A DNA stretch of 64,000 bases, taken from Nocardia sp. CC227C (GTDB lineage Bacteria > Actinomycetota > Actinomycetes > Mycobacteriales > Mycobacteriaceae). A program made the position numbers and the translations under genes. Location: positions 23,998 through 87,997 of the forward strand of contig NZ_JASITE010000026.1 of the NCBI RefSeq assembly GCF_030767025.1. Reading direction: 5' to 3'. Under the pieces are notes generated by a model, which worked only from the letters and a program-made list of their open reading frames with translations, was not told the DNA's origin and made no database searches. This document shows positions 7,974 through 16,744 of this stretch, piece after piece; the first letter of the stretch is position 1; each line of letters begins with the position of its first letter.

Positions 7974-9817
7974 CGTCCGCCTCCTGGTGTCGACATCCGC
8001 AGCAGCAGTTGATGCAGGACCTTAGCGGGTTCGGATGCTCGGTCACCACCGATCTCGACTTCCGCGAACGCGTTCGCGAGCGCCTCCGCGGGGTTGAGCT
8101 TGCCGAACGGGCCGTCCTCGAAGCTGTACAAGCTCAGGCGTGCCCGCCATTGCAGGTATCGCAGCATCCGCTGCGCGTCACGCTCCCCCGGTTCGAGAGG
8201 GTTGCGGGGGTGCCAGTAGTCGACGAGTGTCTGTTCGGCGACCTCGCGGGCGTGGCGTTTGCCCGCGTGTTCGATGGCATGACCGAACTCGTGCACGATC
8301 GCCGCATAGTAGGGGCGCGCCGCGAAGACTTTCGGATGTTTGCCCGACGCGATACTGCCGGCCCATGCCTCACGCATCCGTTCGGCGTCGGTCGCGTAGA
8401 TGACGTTGAGCCAGATAGCCTTCGCGTACTCATGTCCGTCGCTGCGGCGACGTGCCCCCTTGGTGACGGCATACACGTCCGCGGGGTCGTCATCGGGTGC
8501 CAGGAATTCGGTGATGTCGCGAATGCCGACAGTGCGGAGGTCGATGTCGGGGTACTTGGCGAGCATGTCATGGAGGGCGCGGCCGTACTCTCGAGCGGCT
8601 TCGAGGTCGACGCCGGGAAGGTCGAATCCGACCGTGTTGAGCCCGTAACGACTGCTCAGGATGTCCGCGACTTCCTGAGGGCTGGTGGCAGCGTCGAACG
8701 GGGACGGCGGAATCGGCGCCGGTTGCTTCGGCTGATCGGGTGGTTGACCAGAACCGCGGTCGCCGCCGGCCATGAAACTGAGCTGGCTGCGATCGGAGTC
8801 ACTGTCGTGCCGGCGTGCGGTGGCGGCGACGAGTTCGCGGCGTGCTGTGCGCTGCGCCGTGGTCGACGGTGCTACGGCGGCGACCCGTTCTTGGGCGCGC
8901 ACGCGCCGTTCGCGGGCGCGGCGCCGTTGGCTGTCTCGGTAGCCCTCGCGGTCGGGCACGCTGTCGGCTGGTGGGAGCGGGGAATCCGGGGTCCACACGG
9001 AGACGACGTGGCGGCAGCCGTGATGCCACAGTCCGTCGCGGCGGGAGTCGGCGATCGAGGCAAACACCCGCACGGCGACTTCCTGCCCGACTCTGTTTGT
9101 CGCCGTATAGGTTCCACGCGTCTGCCCGGTGATCGACAGCACCCTACCTTCGAACGGCGTACACAGCACGCACGCTTGCGGGACGTCGGAGACGACGACC
9201 AAGTCGTGGCCTTGCGCGGCGAGCGTCTGGGTGTATGCCTCGACTTCGGCGTAGGTGACCGATGCCCGGATCGCGGTCTCCACATACGACGTCAGCGAAT
9301 AGTGGCGGCCCGACGCGCTCACATACCCGGTGACACCTCGCGCAGCGTCACCGCTGAGTGATCGTTGGATCGCCGCGGCGCGTTCAGCGTCGGTGAACGC
9401 GGGGTCGCGAGCAGCGTCGACGGCACGACGAAACGCCTCTTCAGCCCAGCGGGCGATCCGCGGGTGCGTCGCAGCGACACGTGCGTACACGTCGTCGGCG
9501 ATGTCACGTGCCCGCCCGGAATCCGCGTCTCTCGCGTCGATATGGAGGTCGGTGAGCGCGTTCGCGTGCCCATACTCCCATGCTTGGGAGACTGCGTCGT
9601 CGACCAAGGGGCGGGCGTCGCGAGTGAGCGACTCGATGACCTTCGCGATACCGCGGCGTAGGCGCAGCAGCCGCGCGAGCATCTTGACCAGCCAGTAGGC
9701 GCCAGGGATGGGCGCGAGGATGCGGGCGAGCCACTTCAGCACCGATTGCTCGGCTGCTTCGTAGCGGGCGACGACCGGGCGGGCGAGCTGGTCACCGAAG
9801 GTGGGTTTAAGCGGCAT
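7970..9817 (-). CDS. MuF-like minor capsid protein fused to a zincin metallopeptidase-like domain
   Basis: 615 residues. Residues ~1-300 form a phage Mu F-like minor head protein with CVLC (216-219) and HHGCRH (265-270), which in this family cluster near the domain end. After a basic, Pro-rich linker (~270-380) a separate C-terminal domain carries HEFGH (509-513) and NPAEALANAF (574-583), the HExxH plus distal Glu layout of gluzincin-type metallopeptidases. It overlaps the portal by 11 bases and the small gene downstream by 4. Family knowledge: MuF proteins can carry C-terminal toxin or enzyme domains that travel in the virion. Catalytic activity here is inferred. Confidence 0.8.
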   Translation of the reverse strand: MPLKPTFGDQLARPVVARYEAAEQSVLKWLARILAPIPGAYWLVKMLARLLRLRRGIAKVIESLTRDARPLVDDAVSQAWEYGHANALTDLHIDARDADSGRARDIADDVYARVAATHPRIARWAEEAFRRAVDAARDPAFTDAERAAAIQRSLSGDAARGVTGYVSASGRHYSLTSYVETAIRASVTYAEVEAYTQTLAAQGHDLVVVSDVPQACVLCTPFEGRVLSITGQTRGTYTATNRVGQEVAVRVFASIADSRRDGLWHHGCRHVVSVWTPDSPLPPADSVPDREGYRDSQRRRARERRVRAQERVAAVAPSTTAQRTARRELVAATARRHDSDSDRSQLSFMAGGDRGSGQPPDQPKQPAPIPPSPFDAATSPQEVADILSSRYGLNTVGFDLPGVDLEAAREYGRALHDMLAKYPDIDLRTVGIRDITEFLAPDDDPADVYAVTKGARRRSDGHEYAKAIWLNVIYATDAERMREAWAGSIASGKHPKVFAARPYYAAIVHEFGHAIEHAGKRHAREVAEQTLVDYWHPRNPLEPGERDAQRMLRYLQWRARLSLYSFEDGPFGKLNPAEALANAFAEVEIGGDRASEPAKVLHQLLLRMSTPGGGR

Positions 9818-11387
9818 CCTTCAGCCCCACGGGCGCATCGGATCCGCTGTTGCCGAATTCGTCGGGGATGTCGTCGATCCGGTTCTCGTCTAGGATGCGG
9901 GCCACTTCCTCGTCGACCTCGGGGTTGGACCAGTTCGGGTGGTACATCCGGACGGCGGTTTCCACCGACAGCGCCTGCGCCGCTCGCAGGTTCGCGATCG
10001 CCGTGGACAAGGCGACTGGGTCTTGGTCCACACGGATCGGGAAGTCCATTTCCGGGTCGGCGGTCACTCCGAAGTCGGGTCCACCGAACACGACATGGTC
10101 GAGCTCGAGCATCGTGCGGGCCAGCGGCTGGGCGCTTGCCTGCCAGTACAGGACCTTCCGGTTCCTGGTCTGATTGGACTTGTCCTTACGCGCCGACACC
10201 TCGGTCGCGGTCATCGTCACCGCATCCGAATCGTCGAAGTCCGCAGCGGAATATCCGCAGGCGCGCAGGATCTGCTTGAGGAGCTTCTCGCAGGTCTTGG
10301 CGTGTTCCTCGACGCGGATCGCGAACTGTTGCGGCTGCACCAGTCGAGCACCGTGCTCGTCGGTCATGCCCATGCTGTCCGACGGCACAGGCGTGAAGAT
10401 GGCCTGTTCCGGGTCGAAAGACGCACCCTTACCGGGGCCTTGGTCCTCGAGAAGTTCTTGTGCAACGAACAGGCGGGCCTTCGCGAGATCGAGATCGCGC
10501 ATCCACGACGACCACGCCTCATCGAGCGAGTCGAACAGCGGCTCCACGCCCTCGAAATCGCTGCGCCCCAACGCCGACAACTGCGGCACATTGCGCCACT
10601 TACGGGCAGGCCGCACATTCGGCACATACGCCGCCGTCAACCCGTCGACACCGGTCTCGACAGAGGAGTTCTCGTCCACCAACTCCGCAGCCCATGCCGT
10701 GGCGTCGAGACTATCCAACGGCATACGCCGCCCGATCGATCCCTCATCGCCCAGGTAAAGGGCGTGCTCGATGAAACTCGGTTCGTGATGCTCCAGGTGC
10801 CGCCACACGCCTTGCTTGTCTTCGGCGACGATCGTCCAGAACGTGACCGCAGACAGCCGCCCATACCGCCACTGCGGGATAGCGCAGTCCGGGCTGACCG
10901 GGGACAGCATCACCTTGTCGGCGGCTTCTTTGTCCCACCACAGGCGCAGGAAGACCCCGCCCAGCGCGGCTTGGATTTCGGCGGCTTCCAGGAACGCGGC
11001 AACGCTGTCGGCGTCGTCGAGCAGTTCGTTCAGCCGCTGCTGCGCACCGTCTACGTCGCGGGCGTCACCTTCGGTGAGCAGCCAGGTCGGCGGCTGCCCG
11101 AACAGCAGATCCGCTGATGTGGTGGCGATGTCTGCGGGCGCGGGAACGTGCAGGCGTTTGGTGTCCTGGAAGACCGGGCGGCCCCACCACAGGCGGCTGA
11201 GCATGCCGACGATCCCGCCCCGTAACTGCGAGGAACGGGGAGTGGGGAGCTGGTAGCGGCTACCGCTGTAGATCGATTGCAGGGCGGCGGTGTCGCCGGA
11301 CCACCAGGCGCTGTAGGTGGCGAAGTCGTCGTAGGCGACATCATGTGGCTTGGGTGGCCATTCGCCCCTGTACTCGGGCAGCGGCAC
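9807..11387 (-). CDS. Portal protein
   Basis: 526 residues from GTG 11387, chosen because AAGGAG lies 6 bases upstream. The text is typical of SPP1-type portals (YRGEWPPKPHDVAYDDFATY..., LSRLWWGRPVF..., ..FDDSDAVTMTATEVSARKDKSNQTRNRK near the C-terminus). It lies between the terminase group and MuF. It forms the dodecameric DNA entry channel. Confidence 0.85.
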   Translation of the reverse strand: MPLPEYRGEWPPKPHDVAYDDFATYSAWWSGDTAALQSIYSGSRYQLPTPRSSQLRGGIVGMLSRLWWGRPVFQDTKRLHVPAPADIATTSADLLFGQPPTWLLTEGDARDVDGAQQRLNELLDDADSVAAFLEAAEIQAALGGVFLRLWWDKEAADKVMLSPVSPDCAIPQWRYGRLSAVTFWTIVAEDKQGVWRHLEHHEPSFIEHALYLGDEGSIGRRMPLDSLDATAWAAELVDENSSVETGVDGLTAAYVPNVRPARKWRNVPQLSALGRSDFEGVEPLFDSLDEAWSSWMRDLDLAKARLFVAQELLEDQGPGKGASFDPEQAIFTPVPSDSMGMTDEHGARLVQPQQFAIRVEEHAKTCEKLLKQILRACGYSAADFDDSDAVTMTATEVSARKDKSNQTRNRKVLYWQASAQPLARTMLELDHVVFGGPDFGVTADPEMDFPIRVDQDPVALSTAIANLRAAQALSVETAVRMYHPNWSNPEVDEEVARILDENRIDDIPDEFGNSGSDAPVGLKDAA

Positions 11388-11492
11388 GTTCGACTCCTTG
11401 GGAGATTGATGAACCCGAGCCCGTCGCTCGACAGGATCGAGCACCGACACCGCTACCATTCCCATGGACATCCAGCCGAGATAGGGGAAAGC

Positions 11493-12299
11493 GTGGCCAA
11501 CGGCGAGTTCAGTTCAGCGACAAAGGCTCTCGTCGCGGCAAGAGCTGGCTACATGTGCACGAATCCGGACTGCAACAGGCTCGTTGTGGGGCCGGAGGTC
11601 ACCGGCCTCCTCGACGAGACGGAGGAGTACCTGTCCACCAACATCGGCGAATTCGCCCATATCAGTGGACGCAGGCTGAATTCGGCTCGCTATGACGAAA
11701 CCTTGACCGACGAGCAACGCGCGAGCCCCGACAATGCGCTACTCCTGTGCCGGGTCTGCCACAAGCTCATCGACAGCAATGGCGGGCCGGGCTATTCTGC
11801 CGAACTCTTGAGATCCTGGAAGACGGCACACACCCGGCAGGTCCGCGAACTTCTTACCAGCCGACGCAAGTCGGTATTGACGAAGCTCCTGTCGCAAACA
11901 CAGAACGCTGATGTCGTCCAGCACGTGTTCGAGCTACTGGCGAATAAGCGTTCACTCCACGAGTACCCCGACCTTGAAACGTGGTGGCAGGTCAGGAAGG
12001 CGTTCGGGCAGCTTCGTGACGAGGTGACTGCCTCGTTGAAGGACGTCCAGGACGATGATCGCCTGAAGCAGGAGCTTCGTCGAATCACGAGCGCTGCTCG
12101 GAAGTTCATGGCAGAGGTCCAGGTCGAGGACTTCCGCGCACCAGAGACTGAGCCTGCCGAGGCAGAGGTTCTACTGGCGATCACGCGAACGAAGATCATG
12201 AAGACGGTGGCGATGCTCTCCGAGCGATACGAGATCCCGGTTCCGCCGGAGTTGCAGAGCCAGGTCTGGAAGCTGACGGCCTCGCGGTCGTATGGCTAA
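11493..12299 (+). CDS. HNH endonuclease-like protein, rightward insert in the virion operon
   Basis: 268 residues from GTG 11493 with AGGGGA upstream. The N-terminal ~110 residues show a CTNPDC zinc knuckle, GEFAHI, DNALLLC..CHKLID and a closing WKTAH, the layout of HNH nucleases. The C-terminal half is helical without a recognised motif. It is transcribed against its neighbours, ends 4 bases inside the phosphoesterase stop region and starts 105 bases from the portal. A weak TACCAT -10 lies at 11454-11459. It looks like a moron: possible defence, superinfection exclusion or homing function. Confidence 0.75.
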   Translation: MANGEFSSATKALVAARAGYMCTNPDCNRLVVGPEVTGLLDETEEYLSTNIGEFAHISGRRLNSARYDETLTDEQRASPDNALLLCRVCHKLIDSNGGPGYSAELLRSWKTAHTRQVRELLTSRRKSVLTKLLSQTQNADVVQHVFELLANKRSLHEYPDLETWWQVRKAFGQLRDEVTASLKDVQDDDRLKQELRRITSAARKFMAEVQVEDFRAPETEPAEAEVLLAITRTKIMKTVAMLSERYEIPVPPELQSQVWKLTASRSYG

Positions 12300-13435
12300 A
12301 CCAGGCTCATCGCGGAGATTTCGCCCGTGCGGGTGAGGTAAACCAGGCCGCCGCGTTTCGCTTCGGCGCCGGTGAGGTCTCGGTAGTAGTTGCTGCCGCC
12401 GTCGAAGGTCGGTGAGCAGATACGAGTGCGGGTCTTCGCGGTTTCGACCGCCCACGAATGGAAGTGCCCGTGCGCGAGGATGTGCGAGCCCGCCGGATTC
12501 TGTTGATGGAACGCTTGATCCGACCACCAGGTGAACGCGTGGGAGTGTTTAGCGGTAGCGCCGCCCTTCCACTGGTGGCCGTGGGCGATGGTGAAGACGG
12601 TGTCGCCGCGGGCGACGGTCATGAACCCTTGCTCAGGGTCGGGCACTTCGACGCGGACGTGCCCGAACGCGGCCTCGTTCATTTTCAACGCGTCGGCGAC
12701 GCTGATGGCGCATTCGGTGGCCCACCCGTCGCCGGGGTTGGTGTTCTGGAAACGCTGCGCCTGGTCGTGGTTGCCGTTGACGACCGACAGCCACATTCGG
12801 TCGGTGAGGGGCGCGAACTGTTCGATGGTGTGCAGCATCAGGCGGCGCAGGATGCGGGTTTGGGTGGTGACGCCGTATTCGGTGCGCCACCAGTTGCGAC
12901 CGTCCTGGGACTGGTTGCCTTCGATGCAGTCACCGGGGAACAAGACGTGTACGCCCGCAACGCCGCGGATCTGGAGGACCCGATACTCGCGGACTGCGCG
13001 GTCGACGGTGTCGAGGAACTTGTCGATGATCGTGTCGGTGCCGCCGTTGTCGACCTTGGCGATCTGGAGGTCCGAGCATTGGAGGTTGAACACGTGCGGA
13101 CCGGCAGCCGCGGCCGGCTGATGTGCCTGCCAGGTGTCGATGCGCGCGAGAAGGTCGTCGGTGTTCGCTTCGGCGCGGCGGGGCGCGATCCGGAACCTGT
13201 ACGCCGCCAACCAGCGCTCATCGTAGGTCTGCCACCGACTGACCCGCGGGTTCCCGACGATTTGCACCTCATCCGGGTCGTACCCGAATTGCCGCAGCAG
13301 CTCGGTGTAGGAGGCAGGGGGCTCGTCGAGTGGGCCGGTTTGTACGTAGCCGGCGGTGCCGTCGAACTCGGTGCGCGGCTGGTATTCGGCCTCGGTTGCG
13401 GTCGGCTGCTGTGCGAGGTCGTCAGCGAGGCTCAC
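12296..13435 (-). CDS. Calcineurin-like metallophosphoesterase (1 of 3)
   Basis: 379 residues with the metal-binding signature in order: SDLQI, FPGDCIEGN, NGNHDQ, AHGHQW and AHGHFHSW. This is the Mre11/calcineurin-like phosphoesterase fold. A ~100-residue N-terminal extension precedes it. It lies between TerL and portal genes and overlaps its upstream neighbour by ATGA. Phage relatives are often labelled Mre11-like nucleases, but the substrate cannot be told from sequence. Confidence 0.8.
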   Translation of the reverse strand: MSLADDLAQQPTATEAEYQPRTEFDGTAGYVQTGPLDEPPASYTELLRQFGYDPDEVQIVGNPRVSRWQTYDERWLAAYRFRIAPRRAEANTDDLLARIDTWQAHQPAAAAGPHVFNLQCSDLQIAKVDNGGTDTIIDKFLDTVDRAVREYRVLQIRGVAGVHVLFPGDCIEGNQSQDGRNWWRTEYGVTTQTRILRRLMLHTIEQFAPLTDRMWLSVVNGNHDQAQRFQNTNPGDGWATECAISVADALKMNEAAFGHVRVEVPDPEQGFMTVARGDTVFTIAHGHQWKGGATAKHSHAFTWWSDQAFHQQNPAGSHILAHGHFHSWAVETAKTRTRICSPTFDGGSNYYRDLTGAEAKRGGLVYLTRTGEISAMSLV

Positions 13436-13701
13436 GCGGCGGACTCCAAGCTGGAGGGTGCGGCAGCACCGTAGCAGGAGCAGCGGTGACGGCAGTGCAG
13501 CCGGAAGCGGGTCTCGGCTGCGGGGCAGCCGTTACGGATCGCGGCACGATGCAGGATGGCGATCGGCTTGCCGGCGCCCACATAAGCGTCGAACGCGGCA
13601 CGATCCTCACTGCTGAGGGTTTGCAGCCACAGCGCTGTCTTGCAGGGTCGGGCTGCGTTGTCGTCCTGTTCAGCGTGAATAAGGTCTTCGGCGAGGGACA
13701 T
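13432..13701 (-). CDS. Small HTH-like protein in the packaging operon
   Basis: 89 residues; ATG 13701 chosen for the AGGAGACG site. The segment AILHRAAIRNGCPAAETRFRLH looks like a helix-turn-helix, followed by a Cys/His tip (CRHRCSC). It begins MSLAEDL, very like the next gene's MSLADDL. The role may be regulatory or in packaging. Confidence 0.6.
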   Translation of the reverse strand: MSLAEDLIHAEQDDNAARPCKTALWLQTLSSEDRAAFDAYVGAGKPIAILHRAAIRNGCPAAETRFRLHCRHRCSCYGAAAPSSLESAA

Positions 13702-13770
13702 ACGATCGTCTCCTAGATCATTGTGCCTAGTAACTATCGTATTGCTGGTGGTCAAAGACGATTCAGCTGA

Positions 13771-15078
13771 TCATGCCGCGACCAGATCCGCTTTCGATGT
13801 TCCGGCGAGTTTTATGCGGCGTCGCCACTTCCGTTCGGTCGTGGTGATGCTGTAGCGGAGGCTGTCGCAGGAGTGGTCGTTGAGCTTGATCGGCTGGTCT
13901 TTGCCCTCTTCGGTGGCTTTGGTGTCCCACACGTAGCCGGGGATCTCTCTCAACAAGGTCGTGCACCGGTCGGCGATCTTGAGTTTGTCGACGCTGAAAA
14001 GCGCTGATACCGTGCGGATTCCGTAGAGCACGTCGTTCATGGCCGGGACAGTGCTGAGTCCGTCCTGCTTCAGTTGGACGCGGTAGTCGGCGGCGGCCGG
14101 GTCGACGGCGACGGGACAGGTCACACGTGGCGGGTTGCTGGGGTCTTCGCTGGGGTGGTGCGGGCCAGCCAGCCACTCACGCAGCCCCTCCGAGAGTTGC
14201 ACGTTGGTGCGGCGGGCTTCCCGATTCGATGGCTCGTACCGCCATTCGTCGACCGCGTACAGCACGTTGTCGACACCGAGCCCCAGCATTGTCGCCGCGG
14301 TCGGGTTGGTGGTGCCGTGGTCGACGCCGACACCGATGTACCACTGCATCTCCGGCAGATCCGCCCACGGAACGACGTGACGGGACTGGTCGAAGCAGTC
14401 GTAGACGGCGCCGTCGGCGGCGACCCATTGACCCAGGATGTTGCGGAGGTAAAACAGGCCCTGGTTTTCAGCCTTCAGCGACGCGACATAATCCGGATGT
14501 AGTGACGGGTTGTCGTCCAGGGTGAAGTCCCAGGCACCCAACCGCATGTCGGCCTCGCCCGCGCGGTCGATGAAGTTGACCTTCAGATAGTGCTGCGGGT
14601 TGTCCGGGTTCGTCGTCGCTAGACAGCGGGCGCCGGGAACAGACAGGCGGGCGAGGAGCTGGTTCCAGAAATTTTCCGGCAGCAGCGTCGCTTCGTCGAC
14701 GAGCGCCAAGCAAGCAGTGAGGCCGCGGAGTTTGCCTTCCGCGCGAACGTCGGAGGCACCGATCAAGTGGACGGTGCGGCCGAAGATGACGGCGATGTTG
14801 GAGCCGCGGGTGTGGTGGACTTCGCGCGCCCAGGGACCGAACACGGCCTCGTCCTGCATGGGTTCGAGGATGTTTCTCTCGATGGTTTGCAGGGTGCGTC
14901 CGCAGATCAGAATGAGCCCGGTGTTGGGTGCTTCGACCACGGCCACATAGAAGGCAAGGATCGAGGCGATGGTCTTGCCGGAGCGGACGGCGCCGGACCA
15001 GATGCTGATGCGGTGTCGGCTGGATTCGACGATGGAGGCGATCTGCTTGCGCGAGAGCGGGAGCGCGTCGAGGTTCAC
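13771..15078 (-). CDS. Terminase large subunit
   Basis: 435 residues. ATPase: Walker A GAVRSGKT (29-36), Walker B LALVDEA (~124-130). Nuclease: GVDHGTTN (Asp ~253) and the distal acidic motif in NDHSCDSLRY (~405). Overall this is the PBSX/SPP1-like TerL family. It packages DNA into proheads and cuts the concatemer. It overlaps TerS by ATGA. Confidence 0.93.
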   Translation of the reverse strand: MNLDALPLSRKQIASIVESSRHRISIWSGAVRSGKTIASILAFYVAVVEAPNTGLILICGRTLQTIERNILEPMQDEAVFGPWAREVHHTRGSNIAVIFGRTVHLIGASDVRAEGKLRGLTACLALVDEATLLPENFWNQLLARLSVPGARCLATTNPDNPQHYLKVNFIDRAGEADMRLGAWDFTLDDNPSLHPDYVASLKAENQGLFYLRNILGQWVAADGAVYDCFDQSRHVVPWADLPEMQWYIGVGVDHGTTNPTAATMLGLGVDNVLYAVDEWRYEPSNREARRTNVQLSEGLREWLAGPHHPSEDPSNPPRVTCPVAVDPAAADYRVQLKQDGLSTVPAMNDVLYGIRTVSALFSVDKLKIADRCTTLLREIPGYVWDTKATEEGKDQPIKLNDHSCDSLRYSITTTERKWRRRIKLAGTSKADLVAA

Positions 15079-15554
15079 TCGTCGTCGCCTGCGTCCGCGC
15101 TGGCTTCGTCGACGTCGTAGGCTTTCTCGAGAAGGTCGAAGAATCGGCCGACCATCGACGAGGTCTCCGTCGACACAGTGCCTCTGGCATCGGCGATGGC
15201 CTTGAGTTCGGCGGCCTTATAGGTGCCGGTGAGTTTCGCGCGCTGGTCCATGATCGCCAACGCCCGGTCGATTTTCCATTCCGCGCCCCGCTCACCTGAG
15301 ACGATGTCGGGCCAGATCGCGGCGAGCATCGCGTCGAGGCGCTGGAGTTCGAGTTCTAGGTACTCCTCGGCCTTTTCGCGGGTGACGTCGGCGAGCGCGT
15401 CTTGGATGTAGCTGGAGATGGTGGACTTGTGCAGGCCCATGATCTCTGCGATTTCGTACTGTTTCTTGCCGGCGAGGCGTAGTTCGAGGGCGCGTTTGCG
15501 GCGCTGTTGAACCTCGAGCGATTCTTCGACGGGCTTGGATTTCTTGCGTGCCAT
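15075..15554 (-). CDS. Terminase small subunit
   Basis: 159 residues with an N-terminal helix-turn-helix (LRLAGKKQYEIAEIMGLHKSTISSYIQ, ~26-52), a helical oligomerisation core and an acidic C-terminal end. GGAGG lies upstream of the start. It recognises the packaging site and loads TerL, whose gene follows with a 4-base overlap. Confidence 0.85.
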   Translation of the reverse strand: MARKKSKPVEESLEVQQRRKRALELRLAGKKQYEIAEIMGLHKSTISSYIQDALADVTREKAEEYLELELQRLDAMLAAIWPDIVSGERGAEWKIDRALAIMDQRAKLTGTYKAAELKAIADARGTVSTETSSMVGRFFDLLEKAYDVDEASADAGDDE

Positions 15555-15597
15555 TGGGCGGAACCTCCATACACGGCGGCTCCTGGCCGGTCCGCGA

Positions 15598-15768
15598 TCA
15601 GGTGGTGATGGGGTCGGCTGCCACCTGGGCGAGCCGATTGAGAGGGACGACGCGTGCCCCGCTGCCGGTGAGCGGCAGAATCAGCGCCCGGCCTTGCCGG
15701 ATCGCGGCGATTCGGTATGGGGTCTCGGTGCCTGGGCGGGTGACGATGTCGCCGACCGTGAGGGCCAT
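15598..15768 (-). CDS. Small SH3-like/KOW-type peptide
   Basis: 56 residues (MALTVGDIVTRPGTETPYRI...) with GGAGGTC upstream. The short beta-rich pattern VGDIVTRPG...IAAIRQGRALILPL resembles small SH3-like barrels. Function unknown. Confidence 0.65.
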   Translation of the reverse strand: MALTVGDIVTRPGTETPYRIAAIRQGRALILPLTGSGARVVPLNRLAQVAADPITT

Positions 15769-15793
15769 GGCCTGACCTCCGATAGTGCGGGGG

Positions 15794-16039
15794 TTATGTG
15801 CGGGCGAGGCTGGTCGCTAGGCGCGCGATCCAGGTGAACGGGTCGAGGTTGGCGGGCAGGTCGTTGGTGAGGTGCCGTGCGGTGATCTCGATGGCGGCGC
15901 GCGTGAGGACCGGATGGTGTTCCATCGCTTTGTCGACGCCCTCCGACAGCAGTTCGCCTTCGGGGGCAACGACCTCCGCGACAACGACCGCGGCACCGAC
16001 GAACAGCCACAGATGCCACGCTTTGATGCGGGATCGCAT
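15794..16039 (-). CDS. Small membrane protein, possible holin
   Basis: 81 residues from the ATG giving MRSRIKAWHLWLFVGAAVVV. One N-terminal transmembrane segment (~8-24) is followed by a soluble helical part. It lies in the same operon as the lysin B-like gene, so a holin role is possible, but there is no diagnostic motif. Confidence 0.6.
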   Translation of the reverse strand: MRSRIKAWHLWLFVGAAVVVAEVVAPEGELLSEGVDKAMEHHPVLTRAAIEITARHLTNDLPANLDPFTWIARLATSLART

Positions 16040-16050
16040 GGGGGGACTCG

Positions 16051-16215
16051 TTATTCGTCGCTGTCGTCGCCGTCGACAACCATGACGTGCTCCACCATTC
16101 CCGTGTTGGTCATAGCCGACCACATCGCGGCAGCGACATCCGACGGAGACACCTGCACCGGTTCGGGGGTCTCGATGGCGATCTCGAATACCCAGAGTTT
16201 CAGTCGAAATTTCAT
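16051..16215 (-). CDS. Small acidic protein
   Basis: 54 residues (MKFRLKLWVFEIAIETPEPV..., ending DGDDSDE), with GGAG 10 bases upstream. No family recognised. The gene fits cleanly between neighbours. Confidence 0.6.
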   Translation of the reverse strand: MKFRLKLWVFEIAIETPEPVQVSPSDVAAAMWSAMTNTGMVEHVMVVDGDDSDE

Positions 16216-16239
16216 GTGTCACTCCAGGTCGAGCGCCGA

Positions 16240-16509
16240 TCAGTCCTCGTCGGCGAGTTGTTGCTTCAGGCGGGTGAGGCGTTGCAGCAGTAACCCCATC
16301 TGGACATGGACGGGCACCCTGTCGTCGCGGGAGAACGCGCCCACCGAAGTCCAGGTGTCGCCGTCGTTGTCGATGCCGCGGCGTGTGGCGACGATCGTGT
16401 AGTCGAGCAGCAAGCCGGGGTCAGGGTCGTCGTCGTAGGCGCGCCATACCGCGTCGATCGCTTCGGTGAGGGCATTGTCGGCCGCGATTTGCTCAGGCGT
16501 CCGCGACAT
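16240..16509 (-). CDS. Small helical protein
   Basis: 89 residues from the ATG giving MSRTPEQIAADNALTEAIDA. The first codons overlap the glutaredoxin 3' end by 17 bases. The C-terminus is a short coiled coil (LLLQRLTRLKQQLADED). Unknown function. Confidence 0.65.
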   Translation of the reverse strand: MSRTPEQIAADNALTEAIDAVWRAYDDDPDPGLLLDYTIVATRRGIDNDGDTWTSVGAFSRDDRVPVHVQMGLLLQRLTRLKQQLADED

Positions 16510-16744
16510 GCTGTGCGGCCCATTCGAGCTTGTCGGGCGAGAATCCGCCCCAGTGCACGTCGCCGACAACGACGACCGGTGCTGTCTTGTAGCCCAGTTC
16601 GAGCATCTGTTCACGTGCCTGGTCGTCTTCGGTGACATCCACCTTCTTGTATGCCGTGCCGAGAAGTTCGAGTTTCTTGATGGTTGCCTTGCACGGCTGA
16701 CAGTTGGGGCGCGAGTAGACGGTGATCTCTGGTGTCGAGGTCAA
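16493..16744 (-). CDS. NrdH-like glutaredoxin (1 of 2)
   Basis: 83 residues from TTG 16744, which overlaps the esterase stop as TTGA. It has the redox pair in CQPC (18-21), TAPVVVVGD and a C-terminal GFSPDKLEW, typical of NrdH-redoxins that reduce ribonucleotide reductase. No reductase gene is visible here, so it would serve the host enzyme. Confidence 0.85.
   Translation of the reverse strand: MTSTPEITVYSRPNCQPCKATIKKLELLGTAYKKVDVTEDDQAREQMLELGYKTAPVVVVGDVHWGGFSPDKLEWAAQHVADA

Noticed and set aside
7787..9361. 524-codon plus-strand frame opposite the MuF gene
   Set aside because: It mirrors the real MuF frame; no start context or motif.
9939..11117. 392-codon plus-strand frame opposite the portal gene
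   Set aside because: Arg/His/Gln-rich shadow of the portal.
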